Source: Poronia punctata (taxonomy: Eukaryota; Ascomycota; Sordariomycetes; Xylariales; Xylariaceae). Taken from it: 64,000 nucleotides of DNA. The notes beneath the pieces are model-generated. The model was not told the origin of the DNA. It made no database searches and was given only the letters and a program-made list of their open reading frames with translations. The position numbers and the translations under genes are program-made. Each line of letters starts with the position of its first letter. Position 1 is the first letter of the stretch. Below, piece after piece: positions 47,503-59,339 of this stretch. Where the stretch lies: positions 52,345 to 116,344 of the forward strand of contig MU401554.1 in the NCBI GenBank assembly GCA_022579005.1, written 5' to 3'.

Positions 47503-49303
47503 ATGTCCACATCTCTGGTACTAAAAACAGCTTGTCTGATATTGCTTGCAGAATTTGGCAACTCCCATGATGCTACTGCCGTCATTCTTTTGCTATTGTG
47601 GAAGACGGGATACAACTGTATAGCATCTTTCCTGCAAAAAAACTGGCCCATACTTCCACTTGTGGCCGTGTTTGGCCCTATCTATGCCGTCATAAAGCGA
47701 GTCGGCAACCGAGATGGTGAGGATAGGTTGCCGTCCTGGTTAGGCCCAAACCGTCCAGCTCTGTTCCCGTGTCGAATATCACATTCTACATTACACCCAA
47801 ATAAACGCCGCGTTCAGTATTTACGCTATTTTGTTGGAGTACCTCTGGGTTGGCGCGGTGTTGTTGGTGGCATCGTATCTGTAGATTGTCAGGCGGATAG
47901 CACCATATCATGCTTCGATATCAATGCCAAAGATTATTTCACTCAAGGATACAAACACCTAATACTGTGGGAAAGGCTAGATTTATTTCTCAACTCTCAG
48001 GTAAGCTATAATCCCGCCCATGAAATCAGGCTGTTGCGGACGGAATACACAGGGCATTGACACAACTTCCTACCCATTCGCATACCTCTTGGCCACCCCT
48101 AGAGTTATGGGATTCCACTTTAATCCTATATCGATATGGTATTTGTATTCGGCGGACGGGGACCTTAAACTTGTAGTCACCTCATTCAATAATATCCTGA
48201 GCCAGAGCGTCTTATGCTTTTCGGGCCAAGAAGGTAATTATATCGGTGATAATGATGACACGAATCACACAGTTCGTGTTGGGCCGTCGGGGGACCTAGA
48301 CCAGAGGGAGGTTTGGCATCAAGGCTCCGTGACTACCCCTTTCGAGTCGCAAAATGGCGCGTACCGTCTGGTCGCATATGATCCCCTCTCTCCAAATATG
48401 GAAGGTCTTGGGCTTATCGACAGCACCATTACCCTCATGTCCTCGGACTCCCATGCAAAGCATGTCGATCACATCTTCGCAACGCGCAAGGCAATTGACA
48501 TTTCTGAGATTTCATTAATGCCCAAGCTGTGTGTCTTGATACACTGGCTGTGGACCGAAGTTGTCGCATTGTTCCGGATCTCGCAGACTGCCGTTATCGT
48601 ATTCTGCAAGCGAAAAGCCGAAGAATGGCGCCGCATCAGGTATGCGGACGGACGCAATTGCCGGGATGCTACTAGGGAGGAAAGTGAACTTGAGTTGGTC
48701 TTCAGAAATTACCTGAGATACTTAACTAAGCAATCGCCGGCGTCTCTCAAGTTGCGATACGTGCCGAGCGGCGTGTACCCTGCTGTCAGCGAACAAATGC
48801 TATCAGCCGCGGCCGAGGGGGAGCCGGGAACTGCAGAAGAGTTGGAATTCAGTGTGTTGACCCCTGCTTTTTACTCGAGGTTCGTACACTACGCTCACGA
48901 CTTCGAGGCGATGTTTTGCGAACTCAACGAGAGCTGCACCATTTCGGTATCAAACCCTCGCCTTCTGCCGAAGCTGGTCCTTAGGAAGCCGCCGGCCCCA
49001 TTAACGACAAGCAATTACCTTGACTATGCGTACTTCTCTGTCATCAAGGACTTGCGTAGCCGGCCTCGTTCTCATGGCCAAATAGTTTCAGCGCAATCTC
49101 CCGCAGATATTCGGGGGTTTCGGCTCTCGTCCATGGACGGATACGTGCTAGCGAACGAAGGGGCGAAGACTCGACGCCGGTATGGACAAATCGTATTGAA
49201 GCTTTTCGTCGCGGACCGAATCGCACGCGGTAACGTCAGTATCTTGAAGGTGCAAGCTCTACTTCTCCGTGTAGTTGTTGCCACGATCGTCCTTTGGCTA
49301 TAG
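47503..49303 (+). CDS. DUF1365 family protein
   Basis: Two exons (47503-48000 and 48053-49303) give 582 residues. The 52-nt GTAAGC...CACAG intron joins LFLNSQ to GIDTTSYPFAYLLATPRVMGFHFNP, the DUF1365 core. An N-terminal hydrophobic segment (LVLKTACLILLAEFG, then ATAVILLLLWKTG) and a second near KNWPILPLVAVFGPIYAV suggest membrane anchoring. Later family segments are HFNPISIWYLYSA, QGSVTTPFESQNGAYRLVAYDPLSP, ITLMSSDSHAKHV and the C-terminal KLRYVPSGVYPAVSEQML. The start was set at 47503, the first ATG in frame. Bacterial DUF1365 genes often neighbour cyclopropane-fatty-acid synthase genes, but no such partner is in this window, and the function is unknown. Confidence 0.85.
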
Positions 49304-51808
49304 CGCCCTTCCGGTGCGGGAAAACGTACTAATATCAAGATCTGACCGAATTACGTTGGCTCAGTTCTATCTGAACGAATCTAGAAAGCCATGATAACCT
49401 CATCCCGTTAGCATAGGCGAGCGTAGACCGCCTATTCGTTCTCAAATCACCATATTTCTCGGCGGTTACATATTAAATAACATCCCTCGAACCCCCTTGT
49501 CAGGTGTATTTGATAATTCGCGATCCTTTGGAGACGTCAAGGAGAAAACGGATTAAGCAGGCCGGGGTCCTTTTTACACTACTATGGGTCTACATGCTGT
49601 ATGTAGCGCCTGTTTTAGATGCCGATGATACTCTACTTTTGTTTGACGAGAGATGCGGTGGTCCGGGATTCCCTTATTGGTCGGCCTTGCAGCATGGTAT
49701 GTTTACATTCAGAGTAAGCAAACCCAGTTGTGCAGATCGGGGGGGTGGGTTTGCCGTCAAGGCATCTACGTTGCATTCAGGAACATCTCCAAATTCTAAC
49801 CTACTCCGGAAGAGGAAAAAAAAGAGGAGGGGCAGTTATCCTGAAGAAGTTCGCATTGGGAGTCCAATTCGTCGACTCGGCTAGAAAGTCATAATTGCAA
49901 AGCCTCGCAATTGATGATAAATAATCATTAAATACATGGGTCATTTGGCGTGAAGCTAAAGTAGAGGGAAAATATCAACCAACTCTTTCAGATAGGTACA
50001 TAGCTTGCACTTAGAGGGCCTAGCTGTCGATCTAGGAGAATTACAAATCTCCTTGGCCCCCCTGCCTTCAAGTTGACAGCATGGGTTCCCACCAGCTCTA
50101 AATATATCATATCTGCGGTGATCTACGAGTACCTACACTGCATGTTATTTATCGACAGCAATGAAACCCATGATACCTAGCCCGGCTCTGGTTACATTGA
50201 CATATTACAAAGACGGCGCCAAGAGACGCTATGATTGGACAATGAAATGACAAATCGCCAATCTTGGGACCAACAGAATCTGCAATATCTATCGATCTGA
50301 AGCAGATTTGGATGAAACCCCTTGCCGGGAAGATAACCCAGGATAAGTTGCCTGCCCCTTCAGGGGGGCATACCAAACCAACACACAGTTCCCTCCGAAT
50401 GATGCTGCAACAGCGTACGCACGTACACATCCGTGTAGATAGTTTGACATCGAAGTAAATGCTAGACTACTTGTTATAAACAAGGCAAACTTGTATCCCG
50501 GGCAAGCGCAGGAAGTAAACTTCAAATATCAAGCTAACCTAGGCACTAGACTACTGAGAAGATAGACGCGCAAAAGATGCCAGTATTTGGGTAGCCGGAG
50601 AATTACATAAACGTGTCCAAACTAACTATCTTGGGCAAGGGACGTTCAAAATAGCTCAAGTTTACAAATATAACCAAGATTACCTAATGTATAGTAAACG
50701 CAGCGGGGCTACTTTACGTACAACATGTACGTCGTCGATGCCTTTGCAGCGCTGTCAAAAAATTACGTCTACCTAGAACAGTCTGTTAAGCGAAACGAGC
50801 AATTGGGCCAAGAAACTGCATCTCAGTTTTAATTCAAATTTCTTGCATATTGACTGCGAGTCTCCCTTTAGCCTTAGCTCGCCCCTAATGTTTCCATCAC
50901 CGTTGACGTACGAGTAGAAAGCGCCATGCAGGGCCGCCCCCAATGATTTGATTACCCCACCATCAATCTCAGACGATACTTACCTAGTCGAAAGCAGCCC
51001 CGCGCCCTGCGCCCCGCGCGTCGAGAAGGGTCAAGGGTATGTAATAAAAGGTAGGTAGGTAGGTAGGAGCAGACGAATGAAAGGGACGATTGGTCGATCG
51101 ATTCTTTTAACAATCCCAATTGCCCGGCATGTTCCTGTCAAGTGGGAACAGGGGCATACTAAACCTGACAGTTTTACAGTAAACGCGGGAAATATGGTGG
51201 CGACGCTGACTGGACAGCCCACCGCCTTCCCTGGCGTCGCTTTTTTTCGCATAGTAACTCCCTAGGAAAGCCGCATAGTAGGGTAGGTACTTTGCTGACG
51301 TTTCTTTGTGGGATTTTCCTCTGCATGTCAGACGCCTTCCCGTCGTACTAAGTCATCTAGGACCCCTCCCAATGGGCAAGACCCCTCCACCAAGCCCAAG
51401 CTTCAAGATAGCTCCTGCCTTGCCGTAGTTGTTGCTTTCGTCCTTGATACCGTAGATCTAGAATTGCCTTGGGGGCAAGACGAGGCGAGAGAGAGAGAGC
51501 GCCCTACCCTCTTTTCCCGGCAATATTCGCCCGTTTTCCGTGGGGACAGATAGATGCCTGCCCGAAATGCAATCCGATGGCATATCTCTAATGCGTAGTG
51601 CGCATTAGATTCACGTGGCCGGGCCCATATTCTGAAGGACCCCATCCCTCCTCTCCCACTTACTATTATTTAAGAAGTCGAAAGACCTCTTTCATTATAC
51701 CTCTTGTCTCTCCTCTTCCACACACTTCATACCAACACCAGAAACTCGAACCAAACGAATAAACCACACACCTTTACCAAACTTTCACCCTTCACACCAA
51801 TCTTCAAA
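49304..51808. other. Gene-poor spacer
   Basis: No supported gene. A 126-codon ORF at 49504-49884 has one hydrophobic segment (VLFTLLWVYMLYVAPVL) but no start ATG (it begins GTG), and looks like chance. Octamers of the TACGAGTA class lie at 50125 and 50909; TAGG tandem units occur at 51050-51066. The end is the promoter of the GFA gene. Confidence 0.5.
51667..51673 (+). promoter_or_regulatory. TATA-like element upstream of GFA gene
   Basis: TATTTAA lies 136 bases before the ATG and is followed by a strongly C/T- and CA-rich leader without an upstream ATG, typical of a well-expressed fungal gene. Confidence 0.5.
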
Positions 51809-52365
51809 ATGGGTCTCTCCGGTCACTGCCTCTGCGGCCAGGTCAAGTACACTGTTGACTCTGACCCCTTCACCGTCGCCTACGACCACTGCGACGACTG
51901 CCAGCGCCAGACCGGCTCCACATACTGTATGTCCGCACCTCGATATCACCCTCCCTCTCCATGACACATCGGGATTCGGTGACTGACATTGAATACCTCG
52001 TTATACAGCTCTCGTCGCCGTCGTCCCCAAGGACAAACTGAGCATCTCGGGCCCTACCAAGAGCTTCGCCGGCGTCGGTTCATCCGGCAAGGCCGTCCAC
52101 CGCGTCTTCTGCGGCGAGTGCGGTTCCCCCATCTACCACGACCCTGAGGCCGCCCCCCCGATCATTGCCCTAAAGGCCGGTACTCTCTCTGTTGAGGACA
52201 AGAAGGCCCTCAAGCCCGTAAGTCGTCCTTCTATTTCTCCTTTTTCTTTCCCGGACAGATTTGCTAATTCAACACACACAGACCACCGAGATCTGGTGCG
52301 CCAGCAAGCTTCCCTTCATGACTGAGAAGCTCGAGAACGCTTTCGAGCACATGCCCGGCCACTAA
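51809..52365 (+). CDS. GFA/CENP-V domain zinc protein
   Basis: Three exons (51809-51926, 52009-52217, 52282-52365) give 136 residues, with introns of 82 and 64 nt. The zinc ligands of the GFA fold are all present: GHCLCG (Cys 7 and 9), HCDDCQRQTGS (Cys 28 and 31) and VFCGECGSP (Cys 74 and 77). The family includes glutathione-dependent formaldehyde-activating enzyme, but most fungal members are of unknown substrate and are simply called GFA or DUF636 proteins. The start is set by the CAAAATGG context, and strongly biased codons (GTC, CTC, AAG) suggest high expression. Length is normal for a one-domain member. Confidence 0.9.
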
Positions 52366-54165
52366 ACGATTTCCGTCTCGGGATAAGAAAAGATTAAAAA
52401 CAATGTGCAATTAGTATTATGATAAACCGAACATCAAAAAGGAAGGCGGATTCCTATGTTCTATATTAGCCGTGGCAGATACACATTTCTTGGAATAAAA
52501 AAACAAGTAAAAAAGATTAGCTTCAGTCTTTGGCGCGATTGCCCTTGCGATGAAATTGCCGTCCCGTGGGCGTGAGAATCCCACTTTGAACTGTTGCGTC
52601 TGTCCAAACTGCCATGTTGTGCTCTGTGTCCTCCTATGAATCGGATATGTGCACTGCCTCAGTAGCAAAACAGAAAAGTGGCAGCATCTTTTCACTGCCT
52701 CTCTTTTTTCGGTTGATTGACGGCAACGAGACTGCGGTAGGTAGTCATCTTAACCAACCCTGCCCGACCGTCCGACCGACCGACTGTAACTAGGTAGCGA
52801 CTTGAAGATACCCCGAGGTATTGGGCAAGGCAGGACTGACTCGAGGGGATGTTTTGGTAATAAAGCTCTTAAGCCTCCTCCCCCTTCCATGGGATGGGCA
52901 AGAATACATGAAGAAGAAGAAAAGTCAAGGAGGGGGAAGGGAGGAAGAGAGAGAGAGAGAGGGGAAAAGTAGGTTCCAAGTAAAGTGATGAATGATTTTA
53001 AGTGAGTGGGGTTTGGCCATAAGGGTACCTTTATGTTATGTTACGGTCACGCTTTTCTATTATCATCTTTTTTCTTTATTTAGATTATGGACAAACGTCC
53101 CGTCCCGTCTTATCCCGTTCTGTCATATGTTCATCTTGGGGTAGCTAAGGTAAGGTAAGTAGGTAGGTAGTCTAGACTCCCTGTGTAGGTATGTGTGATA
53201 GATCACGACAGATCACGACAGAGACAAGGTAAGGGTAAGGGTAAGGTAAGGGTATCCACTGCTTGCTTTCTCCCACGTGCTAGGTACCTACCTGTCCCGT
53301 TTCCCTGGGAGGGGAGAAGTGGAAGTTAGGATTGCATGGACGGATGAGTAATCAATCAATCAATATGTGTCTGTCTGTCTATCTATCTGTCTGGCTGGCT
53401 GGCATACGTGTAGAAACGACAAAAATAAAACAAAGTTATAGGCCCAAGAAGCATTTCTGTCTTTCTTTCTTTATTTGACTTGCTTTTACTTTTCAAGGCC
53501 ACTCACTTACTTAGTTAGTCCTAGGTATCAAGGGGGAGTGGTACCTGTATGTAAGTACTCTTTCCCTTTTTCAACCCAACCACATTGTCGAGCACTGTAT
53601 CCCGAGACGATGGGGGCCGTATTTGGGATGAACTGAGTTACCGGTACCTAAAAGCCCGGGCGTGAAAGGGAAGGATTGACTTTTAAAGAAATCCCCATGC
53701 CTTTAAGTTGGTCAATCCTAATTCTTGAATGGCCCTGTTGCCGCCGGGTAAGATGTTCTTCTCATCAAGGTGAGAGGGGTTTCGTCGGCTTTGCACATCA
53801 TTGCATTGACGAGTATTTGGAGGTAGTGTACTTTCTCGAAAGCAAAGCCAGTAGATTAGAGAATGGGGTTAAAAAGGATGAAAAGGAAAGGGAGGAATCT
53901 AAAGTTATGTGAGAGACGTAACTGTCTCTCTTATTTCTGTCATGTTGGGATAGTAGGTAGTGAGTGGTCTATGAAGTAAGATTGATGGAGACTTTTCCGT
54001 CAAGTCAAGTGCAAGTGAGACAGACTTATGGAATCATCATGTGCATTTTATTGTACTTACTATACAGCGTAGGTAATTGATGAATAAATGCATAGTTTGC
54101 CACATACTAATTTCCATTAGGAAGTTTAATACTAGATCCCTCCCTTGTTCGAGAGAATGGATATA
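52366..54165. other. Gene-free spacer with short tandem repeats
   Basis: Contains CCGA units near 52767-52782, a GAGA tract near 52945, TAGG units near 53155, a duplicated GATCACGACA near 53199, GTAAGG units at 53227-53250, and GTCT/ATCT/GGCT tracts at 53370-53401. No gene was recognised. Confidence 0.55.
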
Positions 54166-54468
54166 CTACTCGGGCACCTCGGCGTAGAAATACTGCATGG
54201 GTGATGTCCAGACAGCATCCAACTCTCCACTCGGCTTGCCTACGAGCTTGTTATCTTTGTGATTCACCGTGTGGCAAAGAAACGTAGGCTCATATCTGAT
54301 GTACGGTCTGAAAAGGGGCTGGTAGGAAAGCCTTGTCGTAAGAGGCGTGATGAAAAGTCCTAGTTGGTCTGTGATACGCAAGAAGCGCGTGGTTCCCTTC
54401 CACCTTCCAGAATAGCTCTTCAGTTGCCCCAAGACACAAAAAGACCATTGCACCAATAGGTAGCACAC
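54166..54468 (-). CDS. Possible hypothetical protein or terminal exon
   Basis: A 100-codon frame ends HKDNKLVGKPSGELDAVW...YFYAEVPE, which reads like a genuine protein C-terminus. It lacks a clear ATG (the frame start is not a good start codon) and no convincing upstream exon was found, so it may be the last exon of a small gene or a gene fragment. It is divergent from the small secreted frame at 54587. No family recognised. Confidence 0.25.
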   Translation of the reverse strand: MCYLLVQWSFCVLGQLKSYSGRWKGTTRFLRITDQLGLFITPLTTRLSYQPLFRPYIRYEPTFLCHTVNHKDNKLVGKPSGELDAVWTSPMQYFYAEVPE

Positions 54469-54586
54469 AGGAGGTTTAGAACTATAAAAGTGATTAATTT
54501 GCCGATGTCCTCAAGCGTACAAAGAGGGGTTCTTGGGAAAATCACAGACGGCGACTACCGTCTTTGAAAATAAAAGCTCATCCACC

Positions 54587-54896
54587 ATGCAGTTGAAAGG
54601 AACCGTCTGCATTTTGTCCCTGGTGCTCGCTTGCCCCTCTGCCATTCCAGTAGCCAAGGGCGGTAATATATAGCACCAGATTCCAAGATTTGGTTATCTT
54701 ATACTGACCTTTTCTTTAATAAAGTATTGATGTCACATAGTACAAGAAAGCCACAGCCACCAACAACGTCTGGCTGGATAAGAAAACAGGCCCCGATGAT
54801 CTCTAGACGCGTTAAGGGGCTCAAAGCTCCGCAGCAAGTGAGCGTCGGGCTTCTCTCATCTTTCTTGATTTCTTTTCTACTATGTAGAAAAGCTGA
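54587..54896 (+). CDS. Possible small secreted basic peptide precursor
   Basis: Exons 54587-54662, 54725-54837 and 54888-54896 give 65 residues; if the second intron is retained the frame ends at 54927 with about 92 residues. The ATG has a consensus context (CCACCATGC). The first 20 residues form a signal peptide (GTVCILSLVLACPSA core), and the mature part is small and basic (STRKPQP, WIRKQAP, SRRVKGLK). The first intron is well formed: GTAATA donor, ACTGAC branch, AAG acceptor, 62 nt. The second (50 nt, GTGAGC to TATGTAG) adds only two codons and is uncertain. No cysteine pattern and no family recognised; a secreted effector-like role is a guess. Confidence 0.4.
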
Positions 54897-54927
54897 TGCT
54901 GGCTATCTGCGGCAGACTAGAGTTTAG

Positions 54928-56282
54928 AAGGCTTCTCCCCTGTTGAAGGGGGTCTATGGAAGGGACGATGGGTAAGCCTAGTGATGTTTTTGACATTCAG
55001 GGGTCAAAGGGAGGATCATATGTGGATTCATACCCATCCGGCACGTGCTGTCTCCGAATAACGCGCTCTTTTGTAAATATAACGTTGCGATTTCATTACT
55101 TGTAAATGCTTCTTTCTTACACTTCAAGCCCAGTCGATTCATTGTGACAGGTATAATACGATCAATATTGTGTAGATTGTACCTATATTTGGTTCCGCGG
55201 GGCTCTGAATAACCATGATTCTTTATGTGAGCTTGGGGTTCTGCGTGATATCCCATGCATTTCTTGCCCACGCCAGATGGTAAAGATGATTATCTAACAT
55301 ATCTACTTGCAAACACACGTCTTGCAGACGTACGCAGAACTATTGCATCATGTACTCCCTTTCCAATACTGACTAATGCTGAGATAGGTGCAAGGGTTGG
55401 CACTTCTCTCTTGTGAGTTTTAAACAAACAAGGTTGGGATTTCTTAGTATAACCCAAGTGATAAAATGTTGTCGGATCAGAGCTATCAAAGCACGTGGAT
55501 AGAACAGTGGCCGCAAAAGAATGAGGGAAGAAAAGATGAGTCGTCCTGCCCACAAAGTTTACGAGTAGGCGTTCTTACCCGTCCGCCCCCTAAAACTCAT
55601 CGTTCCGATTGGATGTGGCTAACGGCTGGTGGACCGTGGAGGGGCCAATATGGACTTTGATTGGTGTGAAAGCCCTCATGTACAGTGCGTGGTACTGTTC
55701 TTGTGGGGTGTGCTGCGAGCAAAATGGAACACCATGTTTTCGACGAGTAAGTTGTAATACATACTCGTAGGTAGGCAATCTAGATGTGTCGTTAGAGAAA
55801 ATCTTACTCTTACATCTTTCAAAACCTGATCGATGTAGGTAGGCACGTAACTTGGTAAATGACGCCCTTCCTTCCCTCTTCGCTAACCTAATGGTCTCTA
55901 ATATTATAACCACAACATTCATTAATCGGCAGGTGCGTCGTATGTTTTACCCGTGTCGGTCCCGTGTCGGTCCCGTCATTCCTTCAAGGTCATCGGTGGG
56001 CTAGATGGAAGAGAAAAGAATATGAGAACTAAGAGATCATTTAAACTTGACACATTATTCTCTACGCATAAGGTCGGTACATGTATCTTGCAAGTACGAG
56101 TACAATCTACCTACGCCAATCACTCTCGTATTCTTACCTCGGAAAAATACGAAGAACGTTCCTTCTACGATACGATGACCGGATTACGTAGGTATTCAGA
56201 GGTAATTGCTGGGTACTACCTAGACTAGGCGCCATAGAGACGTCATATACAGGATCTTGCCTAGTAACAATGAAGCGACAGG
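54928..56282. other. Gene-free spacer
   Basis: No supported gene; ORFs of 60-110 codons lack features. Three TACTCGTA-class octamers lie at 55560, 55762 and 56095, the densest cluster in the right half of the window. Confidence 0.5.
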
Positions 56283-57064
56283 TTACTTGGTAACGTCCAT
56301 ACAATAAAATGCGGCCGGCCATTTGGTCCCGTCGGGCTTTACGAGTTCTTGCTCTGCTACGACAGAGAAACCCTGGCTTTCGTAGTATCTGCGATCAAAC
56401 AAGTCAGCAACCATACTTACTGCTTATTACCTGTCCTCAACCACATGTTCGTTATTCGAGGTAGGTACACGACTCACTTGATAAGTTTTCGGTCGTTGCC
56501 TCCAAAGGAGTCGCAATGAAGGGCCCGATGCCCTGTCTCCGCAGTCAGCCGCCGAGCATGTTGAATCAGCGCAGCGCCGGCGCCCTTGGACCAAGACCCT
56601 GCACGGGGGTCCGTGAAGAGGCCTTCGACGTAGAGAAAGTCTGTCGTGCCGTCCAGTGCCTCCTTCACCTCGGCCTTTCCGAATAGCTGCCTCAAGTATT
56701 CGGGGAATCTAGCTTCGGAGAGTGTTATGGAGCCGACAGCCAGGTATGTCTTTCCGTCCTCCCCGGTCCGGATATGCACGGACGCGGGTAGGTCGTGTGC
56801 GGCCGACGGAGGGATCTCGACTTCGGCGGTAAAGATCCAGAAGGGCTTTCCTTCTCCGGTTGTCTGAAACCTCTTTGCCTGATCCCACATGCTGAGCATG
56901 TCTTTGTGATTCGGCCTCTCGAGGAACGTCTTCGTTCCCCATTGGTCATTGCTTCCGAGAGCCGCTAAGCGAGGCAATGAAGCATCGTACGAATCGATGG
57001 CGACTTGGACGGCGTCCAGCCCTTCGATCGGACCTCTAATGTGGAACACTGGCTTGACCGACAT
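56283..57064 (-). CDS. GNAT-fold N-acetyltransferase-like protein
   Basis: Two exons read leftwards (56478-57064 and 56283-56388) give 230 residues with an 89-nt intron. The ATG at 57064 (MSVKPVFHIRG) is the first ATG in frame; the codons before it begin with GTG. The acetyl-CoA-binding part is late: VEGLFTDPRAGSWSKGAGAALIQHAR carries the R/Q-x-x-G-x-G/A loop, followed by LHCDSFGGNDRKLIK-YYESQGFSVV, where the splice join restores the conserved N-x-x-x-x-x-x-Y-x-x-x-G-F motif. Similar fungal proteins are annotated only as acetyltransferases. Acceptor substrate unknown; probably cytosolic. Confidence 0.85.
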
Positions 57065-57999
57065 GGGTACTTCTAATCTAGCGTCGTATGCTGGTTGATT
57101 GCCTGCAGGTATCCCTGAAGCTGCACAGCTGCACTTGTTACGGCTGATAAGGAGGCACACCTAAGATGAAATGGTACAAGTTGTGCTGGATTTCTTCATG
57201 GTCTGCGAGGGCTTTTGTTTATTAACCATGGACTCATCTCATGACACGTATGGTATAACTATTTCATCGTCGTCATTCAACGAGGCAGTGCATCCATTCT
57301 GTGCTGTTGCCTGGCACGGCTGACTTTTAGTCTGTCTTAGTCAGATTTGGAGAGGTCGAGGTGCCTTATCTATGTCCGATTACCCCAAATGGACATGCAT
57401 ATCCGTCGGGCTCATCGTGCAGTCGACGAGGGTGACCCACTTCCTGATAGGGGTCAAATACGCTTTTTGTCTCGATGTGGCGAGCACGTCAAAGCCGGAG
57501 AATAGGGAATATAATCTAGGCTCGCCCTCGTCACCAAACGCCTGCAAGTCGCAGCCTACTTGACCAGTCGACACGCGGAAATACCACCGACTGTTGAACA
57601 AGCGGCGGAACTACACGCGCTGCATCAAGCATCGGCGGAAAGACGGACCATTACATCTCTCACCGTATCATGTATTTTATGGCGGAAGAAGGAAGGCGAA
57701 TTTCCGCCGTCCGCCGTCCGCGGCGGTACAAACCGGTAGCGGCGAGTTGCGTTTGCTCCGCGGCGGTCGAATGCGATCCCCATCCGCGCGAATCCTGCGA
57801 CGTATAGTACACTTTTGCTGTAAACAGAACGAAGCTCTCCAAACTTGCAAGCGCGAGACGGGATTTGTATATATTTTGGATGACGGGCATTGCCTTTTGA
57901 CCTTTTGCGTTCTCGTCGGGCATCTCACAGCATCATTGGTAGTGTCTTCTAGCTTATCGAAGATCCGGCTCCGGAGGTGAAACAGCCCCGCCCCGTACA
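57065..57999. other. Divergent promoter with CGG-triplet cluster
   Basis: Between the acetyltransferase and the NmrA-like gene. Between 57600 and 57790 many CGG/CCG triplets occur in direct and inverted pairs (for example CCGCCGTCCGCCGTCCGCGG at 57704-57723), the half-site bound by Zn2Cys6 regulators. ORFs over this stretch look like chance. Confidence 0.5.
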
Positions 58000-59339
58000 A
58001 TGGTCAAAATAGTTGTGGCTGGTGGTTCTGGCCGTAAGTCAAAGACTACCCCTTGCTTGATGGCGATTTTGAGATTGACTAACCTTCTGCAGAGGTTGCT
58101 CGAGAAGTCATCGATGCGCTTATAGCCGCCAAGAAACACGACATTACCGTATTCAGCAGGAGTGTGAGTCTACCCCATATCCCCGGCGTTCGCTTGAACA
58201 TGTAGGTTAGTTCAGTTAGCATGGTGTTCACATTGTACTTCACCTTAGCCTCTGCCGATCATAGCGATCACAGCCTCCGAGGTCGAGTGGAAAGCCGTCG
58301 ACTATAATGATAAGGCAACTCTTGTCGAGGCACTCCAGGGGACTCATACCGTCCTATCCTTTATTCAGCCACTTGCGGATCAGGGGCAGAAGACGCAGAA
58401 GAATCTCATCGATGCTGCGATTAGCGCCGGTGTGAAACGGTTTGCGCCGAGCGAATACGGCAGGTAATAATTCCGGTTAGATTCCCGCGGCGATCGATCC
58501 ATCTGTCAACTAACAAGACAAATGCGAAAACATAAAGTCGAAAGACAGACGATATGGCTTGGTGGAAAGGCAAAGAAGAAGTGAGAGAATATCTGAGGAA
58601 AGTGAACGAGAATCAACAAGTACGACTGCGGCCACGTCACCTGCCCTTTGGAAGACGGCATGGACTAACTAAGAAAACCCCCCATACAGGTGCTCGAGTA
58701 TACCTTGTTCCAACCGGGTCTATTCTTGGACTATCTTGCATTTCCCCACAAGACGGCGAAATATCTGGAGCCATTGCAAACCGTCTTCAACTTCAAGGAC
58801 AGACGAGCGATCGTAGTCGACGGATACGAGGATGCCGTCATGACGCTAACTCCGGTGGCAGATGCCGCAGAAGCTATTGCCCGAGCCATTGACCACGACG
58901 GCAGATGGCCCGTCGTTGGGGGCATCGTCGGCAACAAGGTCACGGTGTCTCAACTACTAGAGATTGGCGCCAAGGTCCGGGGTACGTTGCCAAGACCCAA
59001 TGGCTGCACATTTTTACCTTTACGTACATGTACTCGTACAGGCCCTATACTGACTTATGCCGGCTTTTACACGTAGGAGCCTGTTTTGAGGTGGAAAAGG
59101 TGCGGATCCAAGACCTCGAGGCGGGAGAGCTCAAGACATCTTGGGGTTTGGAGGCCGTTCACCAGGCAGTGCCCAAAGATCAAGCTCAAGCTCTTCTCAA
59201 GGCGGTTTGTATCGGTACGTTGTTGAGCACTTGCAAAGGCGCATGGGAAACGACGGACGAAATCAACCAAATACTGCCGGACTATAATTTCGCCCCTATT
59301 ACGGAGTTTCTGTCCAAGGCTTGGCGCGACAAGGCTTGA
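58000..59339 (+). CDS. NmrA-like/isoflavone-reductase-like NAD(P)-binding protein
   Basis: Six exons (58000-58033, 58093-58163, 58249-58463, 58538-58619, 58690-58981, 59077-59339) give 318 residues. The first exon encodes the Rossmann strand MVKIVVAGGSG; later signatures are ITVFSRS, VEWKAVDYND, TVLSFIQPL, KNLIDAAISAGVKRFAPSEYG, VLEYTLFQPGLFLDYL and the C-terminal substrate domain with TPVADAAEAIARAI. This is the atypical short-chain dehydrogenase class containing NmrA, isoflavone reductase and phenylcoumaran benzylic ether reductase. The catalytic Lys of true reductases is not clearly aligned here, so reductase activity is uncertain. The exon 3 acceptor was chosen as CTTAG at 58248 for phase. 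Introns are 59-95 nt. Confidence 0.85.

Noticed and set aside
49504..49884. 126-codon ORF after the DUF1365 gene, considered as an extra exon
   Set aside because: The DUF1365 gene already ends in a proper stop after a terminal hydrophobic segment; the ORF starts at GTG and turns into low-complexity lysine/arginine sequence.
53221..53250. GTAAGG repeats that look telomere-like
   Set aside because: The unit is GTAAGG with irregular spacing, not TTAGGG, and it lies inside a chromosome arm between ordinary genes.
57594..57980. 128-codon plus-strand ORF just before the NmrA-like gene
   Set aside because: It overlaps two antisense ORFs, has skewed Arg content from CGG repeats and no domain; the stretch is better explained as promoter.
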